A stretch of 6,571 nt of DNA from JBOGUF01 sp050696075 (GCA_050696075.1 JBOGUF010000053.1:1-6571), one strand, 5' to 3'. Shown: positions 1-6,127, counted from the stretch's first letter. The notes: a model not told the origin generated them from the letters alone. Numbers and translations are program-made.

Positions 1-96
1 GCCAAGCGGTGGGCTTGTTCTGCAGATTGGACTTGACGCGGCAGTCTTCGATCCCGCCATTTCCAACCACCGCATGTGCAATCCCCGGTTATTGCA

Positions 97-102
97 TACA
101 AT
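97..102 (+). promoter_or_regulatory. Possible -10 element (TACAAT) for the aldolase gene
   Basis: TACAAT matches the sigma-70 -10 consensus at five of six positions and lies in a locally AT-richer patch. It would place a transcript start near 109 and give a leader of about 47 nt. No convincing -35 hexamer is found 16-18 bp upstream, so this is only a candidate. Confidence 0.25.
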
Positions 103-119
103 CGCCTTCCTGGACCGAG

Positions 120-135
120 TGCGCCGCGTGGCGCA
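120..135 (+). other. Small hairpin in the aldolase mRNA leader
   Basis: TGCGCC (120-125) and GGCGCA (130-135) are perfect reverse complements around a 4-nt GCGT loop. It sits 8 nt before the GGGGAG Shine-Dalgarno (144-149), so it could affect ribosome access or mRNA stability. Short GC-rich hairpins arise by chance in such DNA, so function is not established. Confidence 0.3.
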
Positions 136-155
136 GGAACAGAGGGGAGAGCACG

Positions 156-989
156 ATGCGCGTCAATCACGCTAAGCGCCGGTTGCAGGCCGGCGAACCG
201 TCGATCGGGACCTGGTTGGCCCTGCCCAGTCCGGAGGCGGCCGAGTTCGTCGGCGCCCTCGGTTTCGACTGGCTGAACATCGACGCCGAGCACAGCCCGG
301 TCGATATCCGCACCCTCAGCCTGATGTTCGGGGCGATCGCGAGCACCGGCACCGCGCCGATGGTCCGCATCCCCTGGAATACGCCGGAGCACTTCAAGCG
401 AGCGCTCGACGCCGGCGCCTGGGGCATCGTCGTGCCAATGGTCAACACCAAGGAGGAGGCCGAGCGCGCGGTGGCAGCGGCCAAGTACCCGCCGATGGGG
501 ATCCGCAGCGCCGGCGGCGGCTCCCACGCCCTCCGCTTCCGCACGACTGGCGGAGATTACTACAAGCACGCCAACGACGAGCTGCTTCTCGTGCTCCAGA
601 TCGAGCACGAGCAGGGGGTCGAGAACGCGGACGACATCCTGAGCGTGCCGGGTGTCGATGCCTGCTTCATCGGGCCGAACGACATGGCGGCCTCGATGGG
701 GATCGGTCTCGGCGTGCCGCTGGAGAGCGACCATCCGCAACTGGTCGAGGCGATCAAACACGTCCGGGAAACCAGCGTCAAGCACGGCGTCGCCCCCGGC
801 ATCCATACGTCCGGCTCGGCCGGGATCAACCAACGACTCGCCGAGGGGTTCCAGTTCCTGGCGCTGGCAAGCGAGCTCCGCTACCTTCTCAGTGGTCTCA
901 AGGACGCGCTCGGCGAGGTGAATTGGACGGCCAGCCCGCGCGAAGAGCGAGAAGCCGCCGCCGCGGGCGCGGGAGCGGTTCGGTACTAG
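156..989 (+). CDS. HpcH/HpaI-family class II aldolase
   Basis: A 277-residue cytoplasmic enzyme of the HpcH/HpaI (phosphoenolpyruvate/pyruvate domain) superfamily. These are divalent-metal-dependent aldolases that reversibly split 2-keto-3-deoxy or 4-hydroxy-2-oxo acids into pyruvate and an aldehyde; relatives include HpaI, GarL and RhmA. Seen in the sequence: DAEHSP with the catalytic base at H46, the pyruvate-binding arginine in VRIP (R71), and metal ligands E150 (in LQIEHEQG) and D176 (in FIGPNDMA). All four fall one position after H45, R70, E149 and D175 of E. coli HpaI. The ATG at 156 is chosen because GGGGAG (144-149) precedes it by 6 nt and the family N-terminus begins here. The tail from about residue 258 (SPREEREAAAAGAGAVRY) is low-complexity and probably disordered. 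It is followed after 86 nt by a 2-hydroxyacid dehydrogenase in the same direction. The family is secure but the substrate cannot be read from the sequence. Confidence 0.93.
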   Translation: MRVNHAKRRLQAGEPSIGTWLALPSPEAAEFVGALGFDWLNIDAEHSPVDIRTLSLMFGAIASTGTAPMVRIPWNTPEHFKRALDAGAWGIVVPMVNTKEEAERAVAAAKYPPMGIRSAGGGSHALRFRTTGGDYYKHANDELLLVLQIEHEQGVENADDILSVPGVDACFIGPNDMAASMGIGLGVPLESDHPQLVEAIKHVRETSVKHGVAPGIHTSGSAGINQRLAEGFQFLALASELRYLLSGLKDALGEVNWTASPREEREAAAAGAGAVRY

Positions 990-992
990 AGG

Positions 993-1058
993 TTAGGCGT
1001 TAGGCGTTAGGGGAACGACGACGTAGCCCCTAACGCCTAACGCCTCAGCCCTAACGCC
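993..1058 (+). repeat. Heptamer arrays in opposite orientation forming a 19-bp hairpin
   Basis: Left of the loop, 7-bp units read TTAGGCG (993-999), TTAGGCG (1000-1006) and TTAGGGG (1007-1013). Right of it, the reverse-complement units read TAACGCC (1031-1037), TAACGCC (1038-1044), TCAGCCC (1045-1051) and TAACGCC (1052-1058). Positions 995-1013 and 1027-1045 pair perfectly over 19 bp with a 13-nt loop (1014-1026). The array starts 3 nt after the aldolase stop codon and ends just before the dehydrogenase Shine-Dalgarno. There is no T-run after the stem, so it is not a canonical Rho-independent terminator. It could be an mRNA-stabilising or processing stem, or a mobile or slippage-born repeat. 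Confidence 0.85.
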
Positions 1059-1075
1059 TCGATACGGAGGAAATC

Positions 1076-2029
1076 GTGCTCAAGGTACTCCTGGCTTCGC
1101 CTGAGGGGGAGGCCTACTTCGATCTGTTGAATGAGCTGCCGGACGTCGAGTTCGTGCGCTGCCGGACGACGGCGGAGGCGATGACGCTCTGCGACGAGAT
1201 TGATGTCTTCTACGGCCGGCCGACCGACGACCTGCTGGCGGCCGCGCCGAGACTGCGCTGGATTCAAGCCTCCAGCGCCGGCGTCGACTTCCTGATGTCC
1301 ACGCCCAAGCTGGTCGAGAGCGACATTCCGGTCACCAACACGCGCGGCGCGCACGGGCCGTCGATCGCCGAGCACGTCTTCGCGATGCTGCTGACAATGA
1401 CCCGCGGTATCCCGCAAGCGACGGAGTGGAAGGCGCAGAAGTATTGGGGCCGCGTCGAGGCGTACCGGACGCTGCGCGAGGTCAAGGACTCGACGATCGG
1501 CATCGTCGGCTTCGGCGCCATCGGCCGCAACGTCGCCAAGCGGGCGCGGGCCTTCGACATGAACGTGCTCGCCGTCGACGCGCGTCCCGGCCCCGGCGAC
1601 GATGCGGTGGCCGAGGTGTGGCCGGTCTCGCGGCTGCACGAGATGCTCGGCCAAGCGGACGTGGTCGTCATCTCCGTGCCCTACACCCGCGAGACGCACC
1701 ACCTGATCGACGCGGCCGCTATCGCGGCAATGCAGCCGGACGCCTATCTGATCGCCGTCTCGCGCGGCGGCATCGTCGACGAGGCCGCGCTCGCCGAGGC
1801 GCTGACGGCAGGGCACCTGGCCGGCGCCGGTCTCGACGTCACCGAGACGGAGCCGCTGCCGCCCGATAGCCCGCTCTGGGAGATTCCGAATCTCATCCTG
1901 ACCCCGCACGCCGCCGGCGCCTCCGGCCCGAAAGAGCGCCGCTGCGTCGAAGTCCTCCGCGCAAACCTGGTCCGCTTCGCGGCTGGCCAGGAGTTGATCA
2001 ATTTGGTGGACAAGCGCGCGGGGTATTGA
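1076..2029 (+). CDS. D-2-hydroxyacid dehydrogenase (NAD-binding)
   Basis: A 317-residue cytoplasmic oxidoreductase of the D-isomer-specific 2-hydroxyacid dehydrogenase family, which reduces 2-oxoacids to D-2-hydroxyacids (or the reverse) with NAD(P)H. Relatives include phosphoglycerate dehydrogenase and glyoxylate/hydroxypyruvate reductases. The order is a split catalytic domain (about 1-105 and 285-317) around a Rossmann domain (about 106-284). Visible motifs are the dinucleotide loop GFGAIG (145-150), an acidic residue at the end of the second strand (D168 in LAVDAR, which favours NAD over NADP), and the catalytic triad R230 (SRGGIVDE), E259 (TETEP) and H278 (TPHAAG). RWIQASSAGVD (61-71) is the usual substrate-loop region. 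The start is GTG, set by GGAGG (1066-1070) five nt upstream. The gene is bracketed by heptamer repeat arrays at both ends. The exact 2-oxoacid is not predictable. A link to the upstream aldolase, through a 2-oxoacid product or side product, is inferred from adjacency only. Confidence 0.93.
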   Translation: MLKVLLASPEGEAYFDLLNELPDVEFVRCRTTAEAMTLCDEIDVFYGRPTDDLLAAAPRLRWIQASSAGVDFLMSTPKLVESDIPVTNTRGAHGPSIAEHVFAMLLTMTRGIPQATEWKAQKYWGRVEAYRTLREVKDSTIGIVGFGAIGRNVAKRARAFDMNVLAVDARPGPGDDAVAEVWPVSRLHEMLGQADVVVISVPYTRETHHLIDAAAIAAMQPDAYLIAVSRGGIVDEAALAEALTAGHLAGAGLDVTETEPLPPDSPLWEIPNLILTPHAAGASGPKERRCVEVLRANLVRFAAGQELINLVDKRAGY

Positions 2030-2036
2030 CGAGGGG

Positions 2037-2064
2037 TCAGGAGTCGGGGATCAGGAGTCAGGGA
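2037..2064 (+). repeat. Four tandem heptamers (TCAGGAG family) after the dehydrogenase
   Basis: Units in strict 7-bp register are TCAGGAG (2037-2043), TCGGGGA (2044-2050), TCAGGAG (2051-2057) and TCAGGGA (2058-2064). A degenerate unit, CGAGGGG (2030-2036), begins on the base directly after the dehydrogenase stop. This is a different heptamer family from the one flanking the other end of the same gene. The array lies about 20 bp upstream of the candidate promoter for the importer operon, so a role as a binding array cannot be excluded, though a 7-bp period does not match the DNA helical turn. Confidence 0.8.
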
Positions 2065-2083
2065 TGCATTCGCGGCACGCGTT

Positions 2084-2111
2084 TTGCCGGATGCTGTCCG
2101 CTTGTTACCAT
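2084..2111 (+). promoter_or_regulatory. Candidate extended -10 promoter for the importer operon
   Basis: TTGCCG (2084-2089) agrees with the -35 consensus at four of six positions. After a 16-bp spacer comes TACCAT (2106-2111), four of six for the -10, preceded by TGT (2103-2105), which gives the extended -10 motif TGnTAnnAT. The transcript would start near 2118, leaving a leader of about 34 nt. The 122-nt gap before 2152, the largest between genes here, also fits a separate promoter. Confidence 0.4.
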
Positions 2112-2138
2112 GACCCGCGGAAATGCCTGACTACACCG

Positions 2139-2151
2139 AAAGGGGATCCCC
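2139..2151 (+). promoter_or_regulatory. Shine-Dalgarno embedded in a perfect palindrome
   Basis: AAAGGGG (2139-2145) is a strong ribosome-binding site 6 nt before the ATG at 2152 and decides that start over the in-frame ATG at 2173. Its GGGG is the left half of the 10-bp perfect palindrome GGGGATCCCC (2142-2151), whose right half abuts the start codon. Folding, or pairing between two mRNAs, could mask the site. A loop of 2-4 nt makes a strong intramolecular stem unlikely. Confidence 0.6.
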
Positions 2152-3285
2152 ATGACACACCACGATGCCGCGATGAAGCCGATCGAGGAACGGTCGCTGA
2201 CCAGGCGGAACTTGCTGCGATGGACGGCTGGCGCGGCTGGCGGCGTGGCGGCGACCGCATCGGTCGGGCGCGCATACGCGACGCCATCAACGCGCGGCCC
2301 GTACCTGCACCTCCGCAACCAGGACGCCGGCGAACTGGTGATCTACAACTGGTACCAGCCCTGGATCGCCGAAGTGGCGCCGATGTTCGAAGAGGAAACC
2401 GGGATCACGGTCACGCAACTCGGCACCTACTCCTCTAACCAGGAGTGGTGGGCCAAGCTGAACGCCGGCGAGGAGTTCGACTTCTTCATCCCGACGACCG
2501 ACTGGGTGCAGCGCGCCGTCGCCGCCGAGTTGATGACCCCGCTCGACCTCGAACAGATCCCGAACGCCGCCAACATCATGGCCGACTACCAGGAGGTCGA
2601 GTACTACCGGCGCGACGACGACGTCTACGCCATCCCCTTCTTCCGCCTCAACTACAGCCTGACCTACAACACCGAGACCTTCCCCGAAGCGCCGACCTCC
2701 TGGGGCGTCACCTGGAACGAGGAGTACGAGGGGCAAATCACGTTGCAGGACCAGGCGTTCGCCCGCGTCGGCATCACCGCGCTGCTCCTCGACGACGACC
2801 CGCTCAATCCGACTAAATGGGACGAGATCACGGAGATGCTGCGCGAGCAGCGGCCGCTCGTGCAGAAGTACTGGGTCGACTACCAGAACGGCATGGAGCT
2901 CTTCGTCAATGAAGAGGTCGTCGTCGGCCAACTCACTGACGGCCGCACCCGCAACGCGCAGGATGTCGGCGCGCCGGTCAACTGGACGGTGCCGGAAGAG
3001 GGCGCGCTCGTCTTCATCGATACCTTCGGCATCCCGAAGACGAGCAAAAACCCCGAAAACGCCCACACGTTCATCGACTTCCTTCTCCGCCCGGACATCT
3101 CCCTGCTCGAGATGCGCGGCATGCGCTACGACACGCTCAACCAGGCTGCCTACGACGAGTTGTCCGAGGAAGAGCGAACGGCATTCGCCACTCCCGAAGG
3201 CGCAAACCTGATCCTCGTCCCGGACCTCACGGCCGAAGTTCGCACGCGGATCGACGAGACGTGGAACGAGGTGAAGTTGGCATAA
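2152..3285 (+). CDS. Tat-exported ABC solute-binding protein, PotD/PotF family
   Basis: A 377-residue extracytoplasmic solute-binding protein that would capture a small charged solute and deliver it to the permeases encoded downstream. The N-terminus is a Tat signal: basic region with TRRNLL (17-22), a hydrophobic stretch WTAGAAGGVAATASVG, and a likely cleavage after AYA (41-43). There is no lipobox; the whole protein has no cysteine, so it is not a lipoprotein. The mature part has family landmarks: LVIYNW (62-67), the SBP segment EETGITVTQ, SW-x-x-x-W-x-EEYEGQI (about 183-196), EGALVFIDTFGIPK (283-296) and FLLRPD (310-315). By hand comparison with E. coli PotD as remembered, W34 and D257 are kept (W67, D290). 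However, Y37, Y85, D168, E171 and W229 become P70, D117, Q201, A204 and T262, and W255 becomes F288. The family is sure but a polyamine ligand is doubtful. Opine, phosphonate or other amine carriers of the same transporter class are alternatives. Confidence 0.92.
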   Translation: MTHHDAAMKPIEERSLTRRNLLRWTAGAAGGVAATASVGRAYATPSTRGPYLHLRNQDAGELVIYNWYQPWIAEVAPMFEEETGITVTQLGTYSSNQEWWAKLNAGEEFDFFIPTTDWVQRAVAAELMTPLDLEQIPNAANIMADYQEVEYYRRDDDVYAIPFFRLNYSLTYNTETFPEAPTSWGVTWNEEYEGQITLQDQAFARVGITALLLDDDPLNPTKWDEITEMLREQRPLVQKYWVDYQNGMELFVNEEVVVGQLTDGRTRNAQDVGAPVNWTVPEEGALVFIDTFGIPKTSKNPENAHTFIDFLLRPDISLLEMRGMRYDTLNQAAYDELSEEERTAFATPEGANLILVPDLTAEVRTRIDETWNEVKLA

Positions 3286-3317
3286 CGGCTAACGGCTAAC
3301 GCCTAACGCCTAAAGGC
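3283..3317 (+). repeat. Five tandem heptamers (TAACGCC family) filling the spacer before potA
   Basis: The units are TAACGGC (3283-3289), TAACGGC (3290-3296), TAACGCC (3297-3303), TAACGCC (3304-3310) and TAAAGGC (3311-3317), with no indels. The first three bases of unit one are the TAA stop codon of the solute-binding protein gene. Only five bases (TCGTC) separate the last unit from the potA ATG. Unit five differs from TAACGGC by one base, and that change creates AAAGG, the only Shine-Dalgarno-like sequence for potA. The family matches the repeat between the aldolase and dehydrogenase genes. Confidence 0.88.
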
Positions 3318-3322
3318 TCGTC

Positions 3323-4381
3323 ATGACAGACATCGACGTCACGCTTGAAGCGGTCACGAAGCGGTTTGGGCAGCAGACTGCCGTCGATGGGGTCAGCCTG
3401 CGGGTGGAGCGTGGAACCTTTTTGACGCTGCTGGGGCCGTCGGGATGCGGCAAGACGACGACGCTGCGGATGATCGGCGGGTTCGAGCACCCAGATAGCG
3501 GCGAGGTCTACATCCGCGGCGAAGCGATGGGGCGGCGGCCGCCCTATCAGCGCGATACGTCGATGGTCTTCCAGAACTACGCCCTCTTCCCCCACATGTC
3601 GATCGCCGACAACATCGCTTTCGGCCTGCGCGAGCGCAAAACGGAGAAGGCGACGGCAAACAAGCGCGTCGAGGAGATGCTGTCCCTCGTCGAAATGCCC
3701 GGCTACGGCGGGCGGCGACCCCGGCAACTCTCCGGCGGGCAACAGCAGCGGGTGGCGCTGGCCCGCTCGCTGATCCTCGAACCAACCGTGTTGCTGCTCG
3801 ACGAGCCGCTGGGCGCGCTCGATCTCAAGCTGCGGCGGCAGATGCAGATCGAGCTAAAGCGCATCCAGGAGCGAGTCGGGATCACCTTCATCTACGTCAC
3901 CCACGACCAGGAGGAGGCGCTCACCATGTCCGACCGGATCGCGGTGATGAACCGGGGCCGGGTCGAACAGGAGGGCACGACCGAGGAGATCTTCGAACGC
4001 CCCACCACCCGCTTCGTCGCCGACTTTATGGGCGCGGAGAACGTGCTGGACGCCGAAGTTGTCGACACGGACGGCGCGTCGGCCCGGTTGCGCGTCGCGG
4101 GCGCGGAGGTGACCGTCGCTGAGCCGGGGTTGCGCGCCAACGAGGGCGCGGCGGTGATGATCCGGCCGGAGACGGTCGCCCTCACCGACGGCGACGCGGC
4201 GCTCTGGCGCGGGGTCATCGAGGCGCGCGTCTACAAGGGAAGCTCGATTAGTTACCAGCTCCGGTTGGCGGACGGCACGCCGCTGGTGGCGGAGGTGATG
4301 CGCGGCGCGGATCGGCACTTCGTCGAGGGCGACGCGGTCGGCGTCGGGCCGCGGTCGGCGCCGGTCGTGATCCGGGAGTGA
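3323..4381 (+). CDS. potA: ABC importer ATPase, PotA-like
   Basis: A 352-residue cytoplasmic ATPase that would power the importer. All ABC motifs are intact: Walker A GPSGCGKTT (38-46), Q-loop Q84 in VFQNYALFP, signature LSGGQQQR (136-143), Walker B VLLLDEP (156-162), D-loop around ALD (165-167) and switch histidine H194 in YVTHDQEEAL. After about residue 235 comes a regulatory TOBE-type domain with the typical VMIRPE (278-283) segment. Length and layout are those of the spermidine/putrescine branch of importer ATPases. The ATG at 3323 has only a weak repeat-derived Shine-Dalgarno, AAAGG (3312-3316), 6 nt upstream. Stop and permease start are separated by two bases, so translation is probably coupled. 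The symbol reflects family and gene order, not a proven substrate; ATPases of this type also serve opine, phosphonate and sugar importers. Confidence 0.93.
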   Translation: MTDIDVTLEAVTKRFGQQTAVDGVSLRVERGTFLTLLGPSGCGKTTTLRMIGGFEHPDSGEVYIRGEAMGRRPPYQRDTSMVFQNYALFPHMSIADNIAFGLRERKTEKATANKRVEEMLSLVEMPGYGGRRPRQLSGGQQQRVALARSLILEPTVLLLDEPLGALDLKLRRQMQIELKRIQERVGITFIYVTHDQEEALTMSDRIAVMNRGRVEQEGTTEEIFERPTTRFVADFMGAENVLDAEVVDTDGASARLRVAGAEVTVAEPGLRANEGAAVMIRPETVALTDGDAALWRGVIEARVYKGSSISYQLRLADGTPLVAEVMRGADRHFVEGDAVGVGPRSAPVVIRE

Positions 4382-4383
4382 GC

Positions 4384-5277
4384 ATGGTCGCCACGACGGC
4401 GGCGGCAAGGCGGGGAAGCGGGGAGGCGGCAAGGACGAGGCTGACGGCGGGGTTAACCGTGGGGGTGCCGCTATTGGTGATCCTCTGCTTCGTCGTGCTG
4501 CCCTTGATCCTGGTGCTGGTCTACAGCTTCTACTCGCTCAACCCCGATACCGGGCTGATGCAGCGCGACTTCTCGTGGGAGAACTACGAGCGGGTCCTGA
4601 CGAACGACATCTATCTCAGAGTCTTTTGGCGGACGGCGCAGATCGCGCTGCTCGCGACCGGCATCGCGCTGTTGCTCGCCTACCCCATCGGCTACACCAT
4701 CGGCGCGGTCGCGCCGCGCGAACAGCAGGGCATCCTCCTACTCCTGATCATCGTACCCTTTTGGACCAGCTACATCGTCCGCACCTACGGCTGGATCGGC
4801 ATCCTGCAGAACGACGGGTTCTTCGACAGCCTCTTCGGCTGGATTCCAGGGTTGCCGACCGAGGTGCTCTACTCGCGAGCGGCCGTCATCGTCGGCTTCG
4901 TCCACGTCTTCCTACCCTTGATGATCCTGCCAATCTACGCCTCGGCCCGCAACCTCGACCGGCGACTGCTGGAGGCCGCCTCCGACCTCGGCTGCACGCC
5001 AGCGCGGGCCTTCCTACGGGTGACATTGCCGTTGACGATGCCGGGGGTAGTAGCCGGGGTGATCCTCTTCTTTATCCCGACCTTCGGCTCGTTCGTGACG
5101 CCGCAACTGCTGGGCGGGCTCGGCGATCTTATGATGGGGAACGTGATCGCCACCCAGTTCGGCGAGGCGTTCAATTGGCCGCTCGGTTCAGCCCTCTCGA
5201 TCGTGATGACGCTGGTCGTGATCGCGGCCCTGGCAATCTTCTTCCGCTTCGCCGACATGGAGTCGATCTATGGCTGA
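4384..5277 (+). CDS. potB: ABC importer permease, PotB-like
   Basis: A 297-residue integral membrane protein, first of the two subunits that form the translocation channel. About six hydrophobic segments are visible (roughly 24-48, 84-106, 116-136, 163-186, 221-240 and 266-288). The EAA loop that docks on the ATPase reads LLEAASDLGCTPARAFLRVTLPLTMPG (starting near residue 195), with the invariant EAA...G spacing. ATG 4384 is preferred, as GGGAG (4374-4378) lies 5 nt upstream. A GTG at 4378, overlapping the potA stop by 4 nt, would add two residues but place that site inside the start. Residues 6-19 (AAARRGSGEAARTR) are encoded by an 8-bp tandem repeat and form a basic cytoplasmic tail before the first membrane segment. 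It overlaps the next permease gene by 8 nt. Substrate identity rests on the binding protein. Confidence 0.9.
   Translation: MVATTAAARRGSGEAARTRLTAGLTVGVPLLVILCFVVLPLILVLVYSFYSLNPDTGLMQRDFSWENYERVLTNDIYLRVFWRTAQIALLATGIALLLAYPIGYTIGAVAPREQQGILLLLIIVPFWTSYIVRTYGWIGILQNDGFFDSLFGWIPGLPTEVLYSRAAVIVGFVHVFLPLMILPIYASARNLDRRLLEAASDLGCTPARAFLRVTLPLTMPGVVAGVILFFIPTFGSFVTPQLLGGLGDLMMGNVIATQFGEAFNWPLGSALSIVMTLVVIAALAIFFRFADMESIYG
4401..4432 (+). repeat. Four tandem octamers inside the 5' end of potB
   Basis: The 8-bp units are GGCGGCAA (4401-4408), GGCGGGGA (4409-4416), AGCGGGGA (4417-4424) and GGCGGCAA (4425-4432). They begin at codon 6 and are translated in shifting frame because 8 is not a multiple of 3. 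The first 13 bases recur exactly in the start of the next permease gene (5284-5296). Confidence 0.75.
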
Positions 5278-6127
5278 GACGAGGGCGGCAAGGCGGCAAG
5301 GGCGGCACGAAGCGCGAACTCGGAATGACGGGGTATTCGGCGGCCGCGGGCTGCTGTACGTCTACGCCGGCCTCGTCTACCTCTTTCTCTTCTTGCCGAT
5401 CATCATCGTCGTCATCGCGTCGTTGACCACGGATGGGCGGACCAGTTTTCCGCCGTCGGGGTTCACCTTCGACTGGTATCAGGAGTTGGCGAAGGATGAC
5501 GACCTGATCGACGCCTTCCAGACGTCGCTGCTGATCGCGGTAATGGCGGCGGCGATCGCCTCGACGCTGGGGTTGCTCGCGGCCTACGGCTTGAGCCGGT
5601 ACGCCTTCCGGCTGAAGCGCGGGGCACAGGCGCTCTTCTACCTGCCAATGCTGGTGCCGGGAGTCGTCTCCGGCATCTCGTTGGTGATTTGGTTCAATCG
5701 GATCGACCTCGACACCGGGTTTGTGACGATCCTGATCGCCCACGCCGTTCACGCCCTGCCTTACACCCTCACCCTGATCCTGACCAGCTTCTACGGCTTC
5801 GACCGGCGGCTGGAGGAGGCGGCGCAGGACCTCGGCGCGAACGAGTGGCGCACCTTCCGCCGCGTCACGCTGCCGCTGGTGCTGCCGGGCGTCATCGGCG
5901 GGGCCCTGATCGCGTTCACCCTCTCCTTCGACGAGTTCGTCTTGACCTTCTTCGTCGCCGGCGGCGGAGTCAACACCCTGCCGCTGGAGATCTACTCGCG
6001 CATCCGCTTCCTCCTCTCGCCGGTCATCAACTCCGCCGCCGCCGTGGTGATCCTCGTCTCGATCACCCTGATCCTGGGCGGACAAGTCCTGGCAGCGATG
6101 CGGCGTGGGGAACGGGCGGCGGCCTGA
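5270..6127 (+). CDS. potC: ABC importer permease, PotC-like
   Basis: A 285-residue integral membrane protein, second channel subunit. About six hydrophobic segments are visible (roughly 28-51, 84-107, 119-142, 150-173, 206-227 and 252-274). The ATPase-docking EAA loop reads LEEAAQDLGANEWRTFRRVTLPLVLPG (181-207). Like other PotC proteins it has the SFDEFV segment (219-224) just after the loop. ATG 5270 overlaps the potB stop by 8 nt; GGAG (5259-5262) sits 7 nt upstream inside potB, implying coupled translation. Residues 4-18 (TRAARRQGRHEARTR) are an unusually basic tail encoded by an octamer repeat shared with potB. The end, AAMRRGERAAA, is a short basic cytoplasmic tail. A heptamer array starts 2-3 nt after the stop. 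Confidence 0.9.
   Translation: MAETRAARRQGRHEARTRNDGVFGGRGLLYVYAGLVYLFLFLPIIIVVIASLTTDGRTSFPPSGFTFDWYQELAKDDDLIDAFQTSLLIAVMAAAIASTLGLLAAYGLSRYAFRLKRGAQALFYLPMLVPGVVSGISLVIWFNRIDLDTGFVTILIAHAVHALPYTLTLILTSFYGFDRRLEEAAQDLGANEWRTFRRVTLPLVLPGVIGGALIAFTLSFDEFVLTFFVAGGGVNTLPLEIYSRIRFLLSPVINSAAAVVILVSITLILGGQVLAAMRRGERAAA
5284..5307 (+). repeat. Octamer repeat inside the 5' end of potC
   Basis: Two exact GGCGGCAA units (5284-5291 and 5292-5299) are followed by an imperfect third, GGGCGGCA (5300-5307). The unit is the same as in the potB start. Translation gives AARRQGRH of the PotC N-terminal tail. The following bases to about 5332 (including CTCGGAATGACGGGG) also look like non-coding repeat sequence absorbed into the gene rather than conserved permease coding sequence. 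Confidence 0.75.

Larger units (their letters stand above)
1..155. other. Non-coding leader upstream of the aldolase gene
   Basis: No gene is supported here. An open frame continues upstream of the aldolase start to position 9, but its 49 residues (rich in C, P, S and W) resemble nothing in the aldolase family, and a good Shine-Dalgarno sits directly before the ATG at 156. The stretch is slightly less GC-rich around 60-105, as expected of a promoter region. It holds a weak -10-like element and a small hairpin, described separately. Confidence 0.6.

Noticed and set aside
9..155. N-terminal extension of the aldolase by 49 residues
   Set aside because: The residues do not resemble the family, which begins near the ATG at 156, and GGGGAG lies 6 nt before that ATG.
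995..1045. Rho-independent terminator between aldolase and dehydrogenase
   Set aside because: The stem is strong but is followed by CAGCCCTAACG, with no run of T.
1037..1909. Long minus-strand open frame of 290 codons opposite the dehydrogenase gene
   Set aside because: Arginine-rich frame typical of the antisense of GC-rich genes; the opposite strand has complete dehydrogenase motifs.
2287..3066. Minus-strand open frame of 259 codons opposite the binding-protein gene
   Set aside because: Low-complexity V/D/R/G-rich shadow of a gene with clear family landmarks on the + strand.
5171..6085. Long minus-strand open frame of 304 codons opposite potC
   Set aside because: Composition dominated by D, E, Q, R and G, mirroring GC-rich codons of the permease; no motif and no ribosome-binding site seen.
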